This document shows positions 29,268 through 38,236 of a DNA stretch of 64,000 nt, piece after piece. The position numbers and the translations under genes were made by a program. Source of the stretch: Cyanobium sp. NIES-981. Its GTDB lineage: Bacteria; Cyanobacteriota; Cyanobacteriia; PCC-6307; Cyanobiaceae. Position 1 is the stretch's first letter; each line of letters opens with the position of its first letter. The stretch lies in the NCBI RefSeq assembly GCF_900088535.1, contig NZ_LT578417.1, forward strand, positions 1,488,001 to 1,552,000, given 5' to 3'. The notes below the pieces were generated by a model that made no database searches, was not told the DNA's origin, and saw nothing but the letters and a program-made list of their open reading frames with translations.

Positions 29268-29650
29268 GGGATCAGCGAGGCCACCTGTTCGAGGAGATCG
29301 GCGCAGAGCTGATTCCAGGCAGCGCGATCGAGGTTCAGGACCTCCGGCTCGTCGTCATAGCGAAGACGGGCTCCGAAGGGCGTGAAGTTCTCAAGGGATT
29401 GAAAGGGTGTTGGATCACCGCCGCCATCGATGATCAGTTGACCTAGCAAAGCGAGGTCATGGGTGCGGGGATAGTCGCGTTCAAGCGCAGACATCCATGC
29501 CTTCAAAGCCTTTTCCGTGGCCTGCTGAACATGAAAGCCCCACGTGGCCTCATCAAAGAGATCTGGATCCAGCATGGACCTCGCAGCCTTGAGATCTCGA
29601 TGGGCAATCCGCAGCATGCGAGCCGCCTCACGCTGGCGATCAGAGGGCAT
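29264..29650 (-). CDS. HEPN-domain protein (toxin-like partner of MNT)
   Basis: 128 residues from ATG 29650 (MPSDRQREAARMLRIAHRDL). HEPN folds are four-helix bundles that often act as RNases. The features are DLKAARSML, GFHVQQATEKALKAWM (central helix) and YPRTHDLALLGQL, the common HEPN THDL segment. The strict RxxxxH catalytic motif is not clear, so RNase activity is unsure. It overlaps the end of the MNT gene by 11 bases and the hsdR start by 4. HEPN/MNT pairs are toxin-antitoxin modules in which the MNT nucleotidylates the HEPN partner. Confidence 0.85.
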   Translation of the reverse strand: MPSDRQREAARMLRIAHRDLKAARSMLDPDLFDEATWGFHVQQATEKALKAWMSALERDYPRTHDLALLGQLIIDGGGDPTPFQSLENFTPFGARLRYDDEPEVLNLDRAAWNQLCADLLEQVASLIP

Positions 29651-30002
29651 GCAGCTCTCTCCCCTCGCGGTAGGCCTCGGCCACCACATGCTGGCTGTAT
29701 TGCCGGCGAGCAAGAGCCTCGGAAGCGGAGTAAACGAGCAAATCAATCGGAATCCGATGCCGGGCCAGCTTTCGGCTCAATTCGCCCGTCTCCTCAAAGC
29801 GCGAATGCGTTGCCAGCCACGCATCCGGCACGGTCACCAGCAGATCCAGATCGGAATCGGGCCGCTCGGTGCCGCGGGCGCGGGAGCCGAACAGGCGCAC
29901 CTCGGCGCCGGGAATCGCCGCCTGGATCTCGGCCGCGATCGTGCGCAGCAGCGGCTCATCCACCACGTAGGAATAGCTGGAGGGGCGGGCCACGGGGCTC
30001 AT
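29640..30002 (-). CDS. MNT-type nucleotidyltransferase (antitoxin of HEPN/MNT pair)
   Basis: 120 residues from ATG 30002 (MSPVARPSSYSYVVDE), selected because the domain starts shortly after. The polymerase-beta-like signature RLFGSRARGTERPDSDLDLL (GSxxxG...DxD) is intact, with a third acidic residue in IPIDLLVYS. In studied pairs such enzymes attach AMP groups to the HEPN toxin and so silence it. It is the first gene of the MNT-HEPN-hsdR-nuclease-UDG unit. The yefM-yoeB pair is divergent, with its start 250 bases away. Confidence 0.88.
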   Translation of the reverse strand: MSPVARPSSYSYVVDEPLLRTIAAEIQAAIPGAEVRLFGSRARGTERPDSDLDLLVTVPDAWLATHSRFEETGELSRKLARHRIPIDLLVYSASEALARRQYSQHVVAEAYREGRELHAL

Positions 30003-30256
30003 GCCGCCAGTTTGGCGTGGGTGGCCGGGCTCTGCCTGGATCAGCGGCGCGCTTCCTGCAGCGGGCCGCCATCGGCGTTGAGCAGGCGGGGCCGCTCTGG
30101 GGCCTGCGGCATGGTGGAGCGCTGGGCAACCAGCGGCTGGGATTGCCCTGAAGCCAGCAATCTGCGGCAGAAGGCAGCTGGTGTCCTGCGATGCAGGCGT
30201 GCCACTCACACGGCGAGCACCAGACTATCCTGATGTACAGGTTCTTGGACAACGCC

Positions 30257-30532
30257 ATGCAGGTGGTGAGCTTTTCAGAGGCCCGGGAGAGTTTCAAGGC
30301 CGTGCTGGATCGGGTGGAGGCCGATGCCGACGTGACCCTCATCACCCGGAGGCACGCCAAGGGGGCGGTGGTGATGTCGCTCGACACCTACAACAGCCTG
30401 ATGGAAACCGTGCATCTGCTGCGTTCCCCGGCCAATGCGGCCCATCTGCAGCGGTCACTGGAGCAGGCCGGGCGCGGGGAGCTTCTCTCCCATGGGCTGA
30501 TCGATCCGGATGTGGCCGATGGCGGCGATTGA
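30257..30532 (+). CDS. yefM: YefM/Phd-family antitoxin
   Basis: 91 residues from ATG 30257: MQVVSFSEARESFKAVLDRV, ADVTLITRRHAKGAVVMSLD, SLMETVHLLRSPANAAHLQ. This is the standard Phd/YefM N-terminal dimerisation and DNA-binding domain followed by a disordered toxin-binding tail. It overlaps the yoeB start by 14 bases. The complex is expected to repress its own promoter, which would lie in 30100-30256, shared with the divergent MNT operon. Confidence 0.9.
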   Translation: MQVVSFSEARESFKAVLDRVEADADVTLITRRHAKGAVVMSLDTYNSLMETVHLLRSPANAAHLQRSLEQAGRGELLSHGLIDPDVADGGD

Positions 30533-30788
30533 GCGGCTGGCCTGGACGGCTGCCGCCTGGGACGACTATCTCCACTGGCAGAGCCAGGACCGAAGACAGC
30601 TGCGGCGCATCAACCAGCTGATCCAGGCGTGCCTGCGCGATCCCTTCGCTGGCATCGGCAAACCCGAGCCCCTGCGGGAAAACCTGGCCGGCTGCTGGTC
30701 GCGCCGGATTGACGGGGAACATCGCCTGGTTTACAGGTTGGATGGGGAGCAGCTTGTGATCCTGGCCTGCAGGTATCACTATCGGTAA
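30519..30788 (+). CDS. yoeB: YoeB/Txe-family ribosome-dependent mRNA interferase
   Basis: 89 residues from ATG 30519. The RelE-like fold shows AWDDYLHWQSQDRRQLRRIN, GIGKPEPLRENLAGCWSRRI, EHRLVYRL and a C-terminal ACRYHYR. The Glu (PEPLRE), Arg (SRRI) and terminal His residues used by YoeB are present, so it should be active. It cleaves mRNA at the ribosomal A site. It is convergent with hsdS, separated by 40 bases. Confidence 0.92.
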   Translation: MAAIERLAWTAAAWDDYLHWQSQDRRQLRRINQLIQACLRDPFAGIGKPEPLRENLAGCWSRRIDGEHRLVYRLDGEQLVILACRYHYR

Positions 30789-30828
30789 GACAGCTCGGCG
30801 AGGTGCACCGTAGGCCGAGGGCACGCGT

Positions 30829-31953
30829 TCAGAGCTCGCCGTTGAACGCCTGGTGCAGGAGGGACTTCTTCAGTTCCTCCAGGGCGGCGAGTTTGCGTTC
30901 GTAGAGGCGGGTGAGGCGTTGGGTTTCTTCTGCCAGGGTGTCAATCGCGGAAACAATACTTTGCTGCTGCTCGAGTGGAGGAAATGGAATGATCACCTTC
31001 GCCAGTTCATTTGAGTCAATCTTGAGAGTACCGTGAGCCGCACTGCTCAAGACTGTGTCGCTTGAATTGATTCCGTCCCGAAGAGCGAAAAGGAGATACC
31101 TCGGAAGCAAGCCTGGCTTGGCATGGATTCCCCGAATGTCCTGGTTGAACGCGCACGGAACAAGCAGTTCAGTGATCTGCGCTCCATGCGCAAGCCCCAT
31201 TCCACGAACAAGAATAAGGAGTGTTCCTACCGAGGCCATGCGTGTTGCAGACTCGGCAACTGCTGCCTGGGAGATGTGTAGAGCAGAATCTGAGAGCCGG
31301 GTGGATTTCATGTCACGCCCAGAAACCCATGGTATCTCCCCCTCCCAATAACTCTTGTTCGCCTTCGAAGGTGTACCTCCGCTGCTGAACGTGCAGAGTT
31401 CATCAAGGCACTTCTCCACCCACGCCTCCCCCCGCTGACTGAACACAGATTGGAGATGACTCTCAAAGATCGCGCGGGCGTTCCGGAGGTTCCGTTCGGC
31501 GTTGGCCTTGGCGGTGGCGAGGCCCGCAAACGCTTCGTCGAGCAGGGCGGCGATTCGCTGCTGTTCGGGGAGCGGGGGGACGCATACAACTTCATCGTGA
31601 ACAAAGTTGCGATTGAGCGTTGGAACACCCGTGCCGGTCGCGAATCGACTCAGGTCAAGGTTTTGGAGCAGGTAAAAAATGAATCGCTGGTCATTACCAT
31701 GGAAGTCTTTGACATAGAGCACTGTATTTAAAGGCCAGAAGTCTTGATCCAAGAAGAAGACTTTGCCAATGCTTCCGCTGCGACCTGTTGCAACTCCTGG
31801 CCCAATAACGGCGCTGCTATCAACCATGTCACTGATTCCGCTTGAGGTGACGAGCGGAACATCCCCACCTAATCGCTCATGGGTTGGCAGGTCGAACCCT
31901 CTTTGAAGCGTGGCAACGTCGACAAGCCTCTTGAACTGCCAACCTTCCCTCAT
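30829..31953 (-). CDS. hsdS: Type I restriction specificity subunit (HsdS)
   Basis: 374 residues with the tandem target-recognition-domain layout. TRD1 is residues 1-130 (WQFKRLVDVATLQRGFDLP; PLPEQQRIAALLDEA as the conserved helix start) and TRD2 about 180-330 (SSGGTPSKANKSYWEGEIPW; PFPPLEQQQSIVSAID). Each TRD is followed by a long spacer helix. The protein dictates the bipartite DNA site for HsdM and HsdR. The start ATG overlaps hsdM stop (ATGA). The TRD segments are AT-rich compared with the helices, as expected for exchanged specificity domains. Confidence 0.95.
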   Translation of the reverse strand: MREGWQFKRLVDVATLQRGFDLPTHERLGGDVPLVTSSGISDMVDSSAVIGPGVATGRSGSIGKVFFLDQDFWPLNTVLYVKDFHGNDQRFIFYLLQNLDLSRFATGTGVPTLNRNFVHDEVVCVPPLPEQQRIAALLDEAFAGLATAKANAERNLRNARAIFESHLQSVFSQRGEAWVEKCLDELCTFSSGGTPSKANKSYWEGEIPWVSGRDMKSTRLSDSALHISQAAVAESATRMASVGTLLILVRGMGLAHGAQITELLVPCAFNQDIRGIHAKPGLLPRYLLFALRDGINSSDTVLSSAAHGTLKIDSNELAKVIIPFPPLEQQQSIVSAIDTLAEETQRLTRLYERKLAALEELKKSLLHQAFNGEL

Positions 31954-33740
31954 ACCAACATCCTGATCCTCCCCAGCACTTGCGCACTCTCCGCATCGAG
32001 CGCCGCAATCTCCGCCAGGATCTCCTGCGGGCTCCGCAACGCCGCCGCCTCAGCCCCATGGGGATTCTTCACTGAAAGATCCCAGCTCTGTGGATCAATA
32101 GAGTCCATCGCCACGCTCCAGCTCTTGGGCGAATCGGCAAAGGTTTTCTGCAGCTCCACAAACTCAGCCAGGTCGCGGTCGTTGAGCGGATTGGTCTTGC
32201 CAAGGTTGCGGCCGGGATCGAGCTGGTAGAACCACACCTTGCGGGTTGGCGCGCCCTTCTCGAAGAACAGCACCACCGTTTTCACCCCTGCCCCCTGGAA
32301 GGTGCCGCCGGGACAGTCGAGCACCGTGTGCAGGTTGCAGTCGGACAGCAGCTTCTGGCGCAGGGCCACCGAGGCGTTGTCGGTGTTCGACAGGAACGTG
32401 TTCTTGATCACCACGCCGGCACGGCCGCCGGCCCGCAGCAGGCGGATGAAGTGCTGCAGGAACAGAAACGCGGTTTCGCCGCTGCGGATCTCAAAGTTCT
32501 GCTGCACCTCCTTGCGTTCGCTGCCGCCGAAGGGTGGATTGGCGAGGATCACATCGAAGCGGTCGCGCTCCTGCACGTCACTGAGGTTTTCTGTGAGGGT
32601 GTTGGTGTGCAGCACATTGGGCGCCTCGATGCCGTGCAGGATCATGTTCATGATCGCGATCACATAGGCGAGGCTCTTCTTCTCCTTGCCGGTGAAGGTG
32701 CGGGTCTGGAGGGTGGCGAGATCTTCGGTGCTGAGCTCGCGGCCCGAGGCGCCGCCCTTGCGCATGTACTCGAACGCTTCGCACAGGAAGCCGGCAGAGC
32801 CAACAGCCGGGTCGTAGACCGTTTCGCCGATCTGGGGGTTCACCACCTGCACGATGGCGCGGATCAGCGGCCGGGGCGTGTAGTACTCACCGCCATTGCG
32901 GCCGGCGTTGCCCATGCGCTTGATCTTTTCCTCATAGAGCATCGAGAGCTCGTGCTTCTCGGCCTGGGAGCGGAACTGGAGGCCATCGAGCTGATCGATG
33001 ATCTCGCGCAGGTTGTAGCCGCTGCTGATCTTGTTGCGCAGTTCGCCGAAGATCTCACCGATCTTGTATTCGATCGTGTTCGGCCCGCTGGCGCGCTGCT
33101 TGAAGCGCTCCAGGTAGGGGAACAGGCGCTGGTTCACGAAGTCGCGCAGGTCGTCGCCGGTGAGGGCGGCGTGGTGATCCAGCTGGCCGCTGGCGTTCTT
33201 CGGCGCCGCCCAGCGGCTCCAGCGGTAGGGCTCCTCCAGAATGGGGCTGTAGCTGCGGCCCTCCAGAGCGGCCACGGCGGCCCTGTCGTCTTCCAGCCCG
33301 TCGAGGTATTTGAGGAACAGCAGCCAGGATGTCTGCTCGGTGTAGTCGAGCTCGGTGCCGCAGCCCGCCTCCTTGCGCAGACAGTCGTCGATGGCGCGGA
33401 ACGCCTGCTCGAACGAGCTGGGGGCCGAGGTGACACGGGAGCCGTTGGATGTGCGGGTGCTGGGGGCGCGGCTGGCGCGTTGGCCATTGCCGGAGGGCTC
33501 AGCCGCCGATTCACCCGCCAGAGACACCGAGCCCCCGCGGCCACGGCCGGGCACGATCAGGCGGCGGTTCAGCAGGGCACCCTTCACCGCCTCGTAGCGG
33601 GCTTCGTCCCACTCCAGCGTCTCGCGCAGACGACCGTTGCCGGCTGAACCGCCCAGGGCGGCGAGAGCGCCGAGGAATTCGTCGTGGAGGTCGTCGCTGC
33701 TGCCGGCGTCGCTCAGCGGGGTCTCAGCGGCGTAGGTCAA
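31950..33740 (-). CDS. hsdM: Type I restriction-modification methyltransferase (HsdM)
   Basis: 596 residues. SAM motif DPAVGSAGFLCEA near residue 300 and catalytic ILANPPFGGSE (NPPF, N6-adenine class) near 400. The N-terminal helical HsdM_N domain spans about 115-260 (AIDDCLRKEAGCGTELDYTE). The first 90 residues are an extra winged-helix-like piece (DEFLGALAALGGSAGNGRL; WDEARYEAVKGALLNRRLIV) and a low-complexity linker, not present in classic HsdM and seen in some cyanobacterial homologues. It methylates adenine at the HsdS-defined site. hsdM-hsdS form one unit; hsdR is 1.6 kb downstream. Confidence 0.95.
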   Translation of the reverse strand: MTYAAETPLSDAGSSDDLHDEFLGALAALGGSAGNGRLRETLEWDEARYEAVKGALLNRRLIVPGRGRGGSVSLAGESAAEPSGNGQRASRAPSTRTSNGSRVTSAPSSFEQAFRAIDDCLRKEAGCGTELDYTEQTSWLLFLKYLDGLEDDRAAVAALEGRSYSPILEEPYRWSRWAAPKNASGQLDHHAALTGDDLRDFVNQRLFPYLERFKQRASGPNTIEYKIGEIFGELRNKISSGYNLREIIDQLDGLQFRSQAEKHELSMLYEEKIKRMGNAGRNGGEYYTPRPLIRAIVQVVNPQIGETVYDPAVGSAGFLCEAFEYMRKGGASGRELSTEDLATLQTRTFTGKEKKSLAYVIAIMNMILHGIEAPNVLHTNTLTENLSDVQERDRFDVILANPPFGGSERKEVQQNFEIRSGETAFLFLQHFIRLLRAGGRAGVVIKNTFLSNTDNASVALRQKLLSDCNLHTVLDCPGGTFQGAGVKTVVLFFEKGAPTRKVWFYQLDPGRNLGKTNPLNDRDLAEFVELQKTFADSPKSWSVAMDSIDPQSWDLSVKNPHGAEAAALRSPQEILAEIAALDAESAQVLGRIRMLV

Positions 33741-33991
33741 CGGGGGGAGTGGATCTGCTTACTCAGGATGCCAGCGGGGTCAGGGGGGAGGCAAGGCTGG
33801 TGGCAGGGGGGTGGAAGGGTGGGTGGGGGTATTGGAGAGAACGATGGCGGCAGAGATGCAAGCAGGGAACGAAGTGGTTTTTGAAGATGTACAACGCCCC
33901 AGATGAGAAGGGAGGATTCACTCTGGAAATAGAGGCAGTTTCTGCATCCGTCTTCTGAATCTCGTGTTAGGCACTCCAAGACGCATTGCGA
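33741..33991. other. Intergenic between cyclase gene and hsdM
   Basis: No gene supported. The promoter for hsdMS should lie near 33745-33850. The plus-strand G-rich run GGGTGGGTGGGGGTATTGG at 33818-33836 is unusual and might fold into a G-quadruplex; it is a C-rich run on the coding strand of hsdM. Confidence 0.3.
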
Positions 33992-35275
33992 TCAATCACA
34001 TGGATCACTTGCAGTGGCATCTTGGACAAACCACATTGGCGCACTTGGCTCATACTCTTTAGGGGTTGGCTCTGTACGATAAGCCAATATCTTCCCTTCG
34101 TGCTTAAGATCCTGAGTGGTTTCCTCGAAGTGCAGATTAAGTCCGTAAGCCTCACAAAGAATCTCATATGCTGGCTGATTAACGAGTGTTGAGCCGGCAG
34201 GGGCGCCACCTAGCCTACATGCGTACACAACAGGAGGCCCAACAACCGTAAGGTGACCTGAAACCTGAACAAGACTTAGATTCCCATAGTCAATGCCGAC
34301 ACCAAGACCTGTATCCTGGAGGACAGAGATGAAGCTGTTTCGATGCGACTTGTAGTGCTGGTGAAATATCTGATGACATCGCATCGCTGATGAAACGGCA
34401 TAAAAACCTGCATCCGTTCCACTGTAGAAATCAGGGAAGAAAGCCAGGATGCCGTCACCTGTAAACTTGTCAAACACACCAAATGACTCAAGCACTTCTT
34501 TGGTTAGCTGACGAGATAACGACGAGATAAACTCTGCGTACCGGTCTGGGCTGCGTGCTTTCAGCATTAGCTCCGTTGATCTTCGGATATCCATTGAGAC
34601 AACAAAACCAGTGCACTCCTTTGCACCCAAGAATTGATCCCTAAAGGAAAGATCGGTGCCGAGCAACACCTGGGCTGCAGGATGAACCTGATTTAGCAGG
34701 AAGGCAAATCGCTCTTTTTGGCGTAGTTGTTCGAGACTTGCCTTGAGTTCGGATGCCCGAGCTTGCAATTCGGTACGGTCTGCCTCTCTGTCGGCAAGAA
34801 GAGCACCCTTCTTTTCTATTTCTTTTCGGAGTTTACGAATCTCCCCTTCAAGTCCACTTTCATTACTACTCTCCTCCAATGCATCTTGTAGGATTGCTGG
34901 TGGCTCTCCACGAAGCCTCCCAAGATCCCAGTCTATTGCTCGAAGCGCTTCAGTTTGACGCTGTATTGCTGACGACAAGTCCATGGCCTTGAGGGCCTCA
35001 GTCTGTAAAGCTACTGACTTGGACCAATCCAATGACTTAGCAAGGTCTGCCCAGGCCGGAGCTAGAGAGTTCATATTCTTTATTGCTTCTGACAACCCTG
35101 CTTTGGCAGCAATCTGTACCGACAAGCTGGGTAATTCAAGCCTTGGGTTTAAGGCACCACCTAGCTTGCTTATCCGAGCGATTTCACTGCCTATTGGGTC
35201 TAAGTCAGTGTTTGCAAGCTTCTCGATGTTGTCTTGTCCTGAGGAGTTTTGCCGAGCCTTTCGAGTCATGTGCAA
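33992..35275 (-). CDS. Class III nucleotidyl cyclase with N-terminal helical/coiled-coil domain
   Basis: 427 residues. The C-terminal half is a class III (adenylyl/guanylyl-type) cyclase. GFVVSMDIRRSTELMLKARS carries the first metal Asp, FDKFTGDGILAFFPDF the second, and GLGVGIDYGNLSLVQVSGHL with TVVGPPVVYACRLGG the later strand and transition-state region. The N-terminal 190 residues hold degenerate helical repeats (ALQTEALKAMDLSSAIQRQT, EALRAIDWDLGRL) and a coiled coil (EIRKLRKEIEKKGALLADRE). No membrane segment. It is strongly AT-rich relative to hoxH next door, so it was probably transferred. Pycsar defence cyclases belong to this fold, but no PycTIR/PycTM effector is adjacent; substrate base cannot be assigned. 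Confidence 0.82.
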   Translation of the reverse strand: MHMTRKARQNSSGQDNIEKLANTDLDPIGSEIARISKLGGALNPRLELPSLSVQIAAKAGLSEAIKNMNSLAPAWADLAKSLDWSKSVALQTEALKAMDLSSAIQRQTEALRAIDWDLGRLRGEPPAILQDALEESSNESGLEGEIRKLRKEIEKKGALLADREADRTELQARASELKASLEQLRQKERFAFLLNQVHPAAQVLLGTDLSFRDQFLGAKECTGFVVSMDIRRSTELMLKARSPDRYAEFISSLSRQLTKEVLESFGVFDKFTGDGILAFFPDFYSGTDAGFYAVSSAMRCHQIFHQHYKSHRNSFISVLQDTGLGVGIDYGNLSLVQVSGHLTVVGPPVVYACRLGGAPAGSTLVNQPAYEILCEAYGLNLHFEETTQDLKHEGKILAYRTEPTPKEYEPSAPMWFVQDATASDPCD

Positions 35276-35454
35276 AGTGATTTAAGTGTGTCTAACGCTT
35301 ATTGGGCGGACCCGCAAAAGGCCAAGAGCCTCCCGGATTCAGCGGCATAAACCTCTCTCAGCAGTAAGCTCTTGCTGCAAATCTTGCTGCGGCAATGAAT
35401 CCTAGGCAAGCACTTCTGACCCTACGCAGCTTCTACGGATTCGCATAACATCCT
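35276..35454. other. Intergenic boundary between defence island and hoxH
   Basis: About 180 bases without a gene. Composition shifts from AT-rich (cyclase side) to GC-rich (hoxH side) near 35455. No terminator hairpin with a T-run is clear after hoxH. No att-like or integrase sequence is seen. The hoxH 3' end at 35455-35600 is the counterpart of the degenerate copy at 25170-25360. Confidence 0.4.
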
Positions 35455-36915
35455 TCAACCCCTCACCCTCTCCGCCACCACCGCCCCGCTGGCATCCACC
35501 AGCGCAATCCTGAGCGGCATCTGCCCCGCCGCATGGGTGCTGCAGGAGAGGCACGGATCGAAGCAGCGGATGCCCGCCTCCACCCGGTTCAGCAGCGGCT
35601 CGGGGATCTCGGCGCCCTCGGCCACCGGTTCTGGGATGAATTCGCGGGCGATCTGGGTCACGGTGCGGTTCATGGCCAGGTTGTTCTGGCCCGTGGCGAT
35701 GATCAGGTTCACGCGGGTGATCAGGCCGTCGTCGTCCACCCGGTAGTGGTGAAACAGCGTGCCCCTGGGCGCCTCGCTCACGCCCACGGCCTCGTTGGCA
35801 TTGAGCGAGGCCCTCGCGCGGATGCGGCCGTTCATCAGGGTGTCGTCCGCCACCAGCTGCTCGATGCCCTCCAGGCAGGCCACGATCTCCACCAGCCGCG
35901 CATGGTGATACGCAAAGGATGATGTGGCGATGCGGCCGCCGCTCTGCGCCGTGCCGCTGCGCTGGCGGAACTCCTGCAACTCACGGTCGGCCCAGTCCGT
36001 GCCGATCGCCTCGCACACGTTCAGCCGCGCCAGCGGGCCCACGCGGTAGATCCCGTCGGGGTAGCCCAGCGGCTTGTAGTACGGAAATTTCAGGTAGCTC
36101 CAGCTCTCCACCGCCTCACCCAGGAAGCTGGCGTAGTCGTCTTCCGAGAGGCCATCGGCCACCACCGCGCCGCTGCTGTCCACCAGGCGGATCAGGCCAT
36201 CGATGCACTCCCACTGCCCCCCCGGCCCCACCAGGCCCATGAACAGCGAGGGGAAATCGCCGAACGTGCGCTGCTCCCGCTGCAGCGGACCATCGAGCAG
36301 CTTCTTGTAGAGCTCCAGGGCCGTGGCCACCGTGGCCTTCGCCTCCGGCAGCCGCTCCAGGATCCAGGCCTTCGCCTCGGCGCTCAGGGGCGTGCGCACC
36401 CCACCGGGCACCGCCCAGGCCGAGTGGATCTTGCGGCCCCCCAGCAGCTCCAGCACCTGCTGGCCGAACTGGCGCAGCCGGATGCCGGCGCGGGCCAGCT
36501 CCGGATCGGCCGCCATCAGGCCGAACACATTGCGCTTCGCCGGATCGCTCTCCCAGCCCAGCAGGAAATCGGGGCTGCTGAGGTGAAAGAAGGAGAGCGC
36601 ATGGCTCTGGCACAGCTGGGCCAGGTTCAGCATCTTCCGCAGCTTCCTTGCCGCCGGTGGCGGCTGCACCGCCAGCAGCTTGTCGCCCGTCTTCGCCGCC
36701 GCCAGCAGGTGGCTCACCGGGCAGATGCCGCAGATCCGCGCGGTGATGCCCGCCATCTCGGTGAACGGCCGCCCCTCGCAGAAGGTTTCAAAGCCCCGAT
36801 ACTCCACCACGTGGAAGCGGGCATCGGCCAGCCGGCCCGCCTCATCCAGGTGAAGCGTGATCTTGGCGTGGCCCTCGATGCGGGTGACGGGATCGATCGT
36901 GATCGTGCGGGTCAT
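35455..36915 (-). CDS. hoxH: Bidirectional [NiFe]-hydrogenase large subunit HoxH
   Basis: 486 residues. It holds the NiFe(CN)2CO site. The N-terminal nickel cysteines are in [16 protein letters not shown] and the C-terminal pair in [18 protein letters not shown]. The residues after the His are the extension removed by the maturation protease, here longer than usual at about 22 residues (ending in RVRG). [18 protein letters not shown] is the conserved mid-segment. The enzyme takes up or evolves H2 with NAD(P)H and ferredoxin/flavodoxin. It is the last gene of hoxEFUYH; hoxY ends 12 bases upstream. Confidence 0.97.
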   Translation of the reverse strand: MTRTITIDPVTRIEGHAKITLHLDEAGRLADARFHVVEYRGFETFCEGRPFTEMAGITARICGICPVSHLLAAAKTGDKLLAVQPPPAARKLRKMLNLAQLCQSHALSFFHLSSPDFLLGWESDPAKRNVFGLMAADPELARAGIRLRQFGQQVLELLGGRKIHSAWAVPGGVRTPLSAEAKAWILERLPEAKATVATALELYKKLLDGPLQREQRTFGDFPSLFMGLVGPGGQWECIDGLIRLVDSSGAVVADGLSEDDYASFLGEAVESWSYLKFPYYKPLGYPDGIYRVGPLARLNVCEAIGTDWADRELQEFRQRSGTAQSGGRIATSSFAYHHARLVEIVACLEGIEQLVADDTLMNGRIRARASLNANEAVGVSEAPRGTLFHHYRVDDDGLITRVNLIIATGQNNLAMNRTVTQIAREFIPEPVAEGAEIPEPLLNRVEAGIRCFDPCLSCSTHAAGQMPLRIALVDASGAVVAERVRG

Positions 36916-36927
36916 GGCCTCTCCCCC

Positions 36928-37503
36928 TCAGCCGAACTTGAGCATCGCCGCGCCTTCCATCACCGGCGTTTCGCCCCGCAGCAGGGGCGTGATCGCCTCC
37001 CGGATCCGATCGGCGCTCGGCGGACAGCCGGGCAGATACAGATCCACCGGGATCACCTCATGCAGCGGCAGCACCCGCTCCAGCAGCTCCGGCACGATGC
37101 CGGGCGCATGGGGGTGCTGGGCGCCGGTGTCGGCCAGCTCCACATAGCCGCGATCCAGCACGCTCTGGCGCGAGCCCCCATCCACGCCGGCCCAGAGGTT
37201 GCGCAGGGCCGGCACGTTGCCGGTCACGGCGCAGTCGCCGAACGCCACCACCAGCCGCGTGCGCTGGCGCAGCTGCTGGGCCAGTTCGAGGTTGTCGGCA
37301 TTGGCCACGGCGCCCTCCACCAGGCACACATCCACGGCCTCGGGATAGGTCTTCACGTCGCTGGCCACCGGCGAGAACACCACATCCACGTGTCTGGCCA
37401 GCTCGAACAGCCACTCGTCGAGATCGAGAAACGACATGTGGCAGCCGCTGCAGCCCGCCAGCCACACCGTGGCGAAGCGCAGTTTCGGAGCTGGGGTGGT
37501 CAT
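36928..37503 (-). CDS. hoxY: Hydrogenase small subunit HoxY
   Basis: 191 residues from ATG 37503. It carries the proximal [4Fe-4S] cluster that passes electrons to Hox[21 protein letters not shown] provides the first Cxx[18 protein letters not shown] the third Cys, and [19 protein letters not shown] the fourth. It has no Tat signal, as expected for a cytoplasmic hydrogenase. Follows hoxU by 13 bases and precedes hoxH by 12. Confidence 0.96.
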   Translation of the reverse strand: MTTPAPKLRFATVWLAGCSGCHMSFLDLDEWLFELARHVDVVFSPVASDVKTYPEAVDVCLVEGAVANADNLELAQQLRQRTRLVVAFGDCAVTGNVPALRNLWAGVDGGSRQSVLDRGYVELADTGAQHPHAPGIVPELLERVLPLHEVIPVDLYLPGCPPSADRIREAITPLLRGETPVMEGAAMLKFG

Positions 37504-37516
37504 GGCTGGTTCGGGC

Positions 37517-38236
37517 TCACTGGTTCTGCCACTGGTGCTGGTCGCGGGCGCTGCGCAGCTGCTGGGGCCGCTCCCGGTGCGCCTGCTTCTCGGATGTGGT
37601 GTCGTCCTTGCGGAAGATGGCGCCGGTGGGGCACACGTCCACGCACTTGCCGCAGGACGTACAGGCCGCCACCTCGCCCCAGGGCTGGTCCAGCCCGGCG
37701 ATGATCCGGCACTCGGCGCCGCGGTGGGCCACGTCCCACACGTGGGCCCCCTCGATCTCCTCGCACACCCGCACGCAGCGGGTGCAGAGGATGCAGCGGT
37801 GGTGATCCAGCGCGAACTGCGGATGGGAGGCATCCACTTGGCGCGCCGGGTACTGATACGGGAAGCTGGAGTGGTCCATGCCCACGGTCACCGCCACGTC
37901 CTGCAGTTCGCAGGCGCCGTTGGCCACGCAGAAGGCGCACACGTGGTTGCCCTCCGCGAAGAACAGCTCCACGGCCATGCGGCGGAACTCCGCCAGCTCC
38001 GGCGTGCGGGTGCGCACCACCAGCCCCTCGGCGGCGGCCGTGGCGCAGGCCGGCTGCAGCTTGCCGCTGCCCTCCACCTCCACCAGGCAGAGGCGGCAGG
38101 CCCCCACCGGCGTGAGGCCGTCGAGGTGGCAGAGGGTGGGCAGCTCCGATCCGGCCGCCCGGGCCGCCTCCAGCAGCGAGGCTCCGGCCGGCACCGCCAC
38201 CTCCACCCCGTCCACCGTGAGGGTGTGCACGCTCAT
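37517..38236 (-). CDS. hoxU: Hydrogenase diaphorase subunit HoxU
   Basis: 239 residues from ATG 38236, overlapping the hoxF stop (ATGA). An N-terminal [2Fe-2S] domain ([20 protein letters not shown], then QPACAT) is followed by a His-Cys3 cluster motif ([16 protein letters not shown]) and a two-[4Fe-4S] ferredoxin segment ([30 protein letters not shown]). It is homologous to the NuoG N-terminus and wires HoxF/E to HoxY. Confidence 0.96.
   Translation of the reverse strand: MSVHTLTVDGVEVAVPAGASLLEAARAAGSELPTLCHLDGLTPVGACRLCLVEVEGSGKLQPACATAAAEGLVVRTRTPELAEFRRMAVELFFAEGNHVCAFCVANGACELQDVAVTVGMDHSSFPYQYPARQVDASHPQFALDHHRCILCTRCVRVCEEIEGAHVWDVAHRGAECRIIAGLDQPWGEVAACTSCGKCVDVCPTGAIFRKDDTTSEKQAHRERPQQLRSARDQHQWQNQ

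Noticed and set aside
26901-29312. An 803-residue plus-strand frame opposite hsdR
   Set aside because: Antisense shadow of hsdR; hsdR has all helicase motifs on the other strand.
33992-35275. A complete two-gene Pycsar system
   Set aside because: No TIR or transmembrane effector gene lies next to the cyclase on either side; only the cyclase is supported.
25165-35460. An integrase or transposase carrying the defence island
   Set aside because: I found no recombinase motifs and no clear terminal inverted repeats in the island or its flanks.
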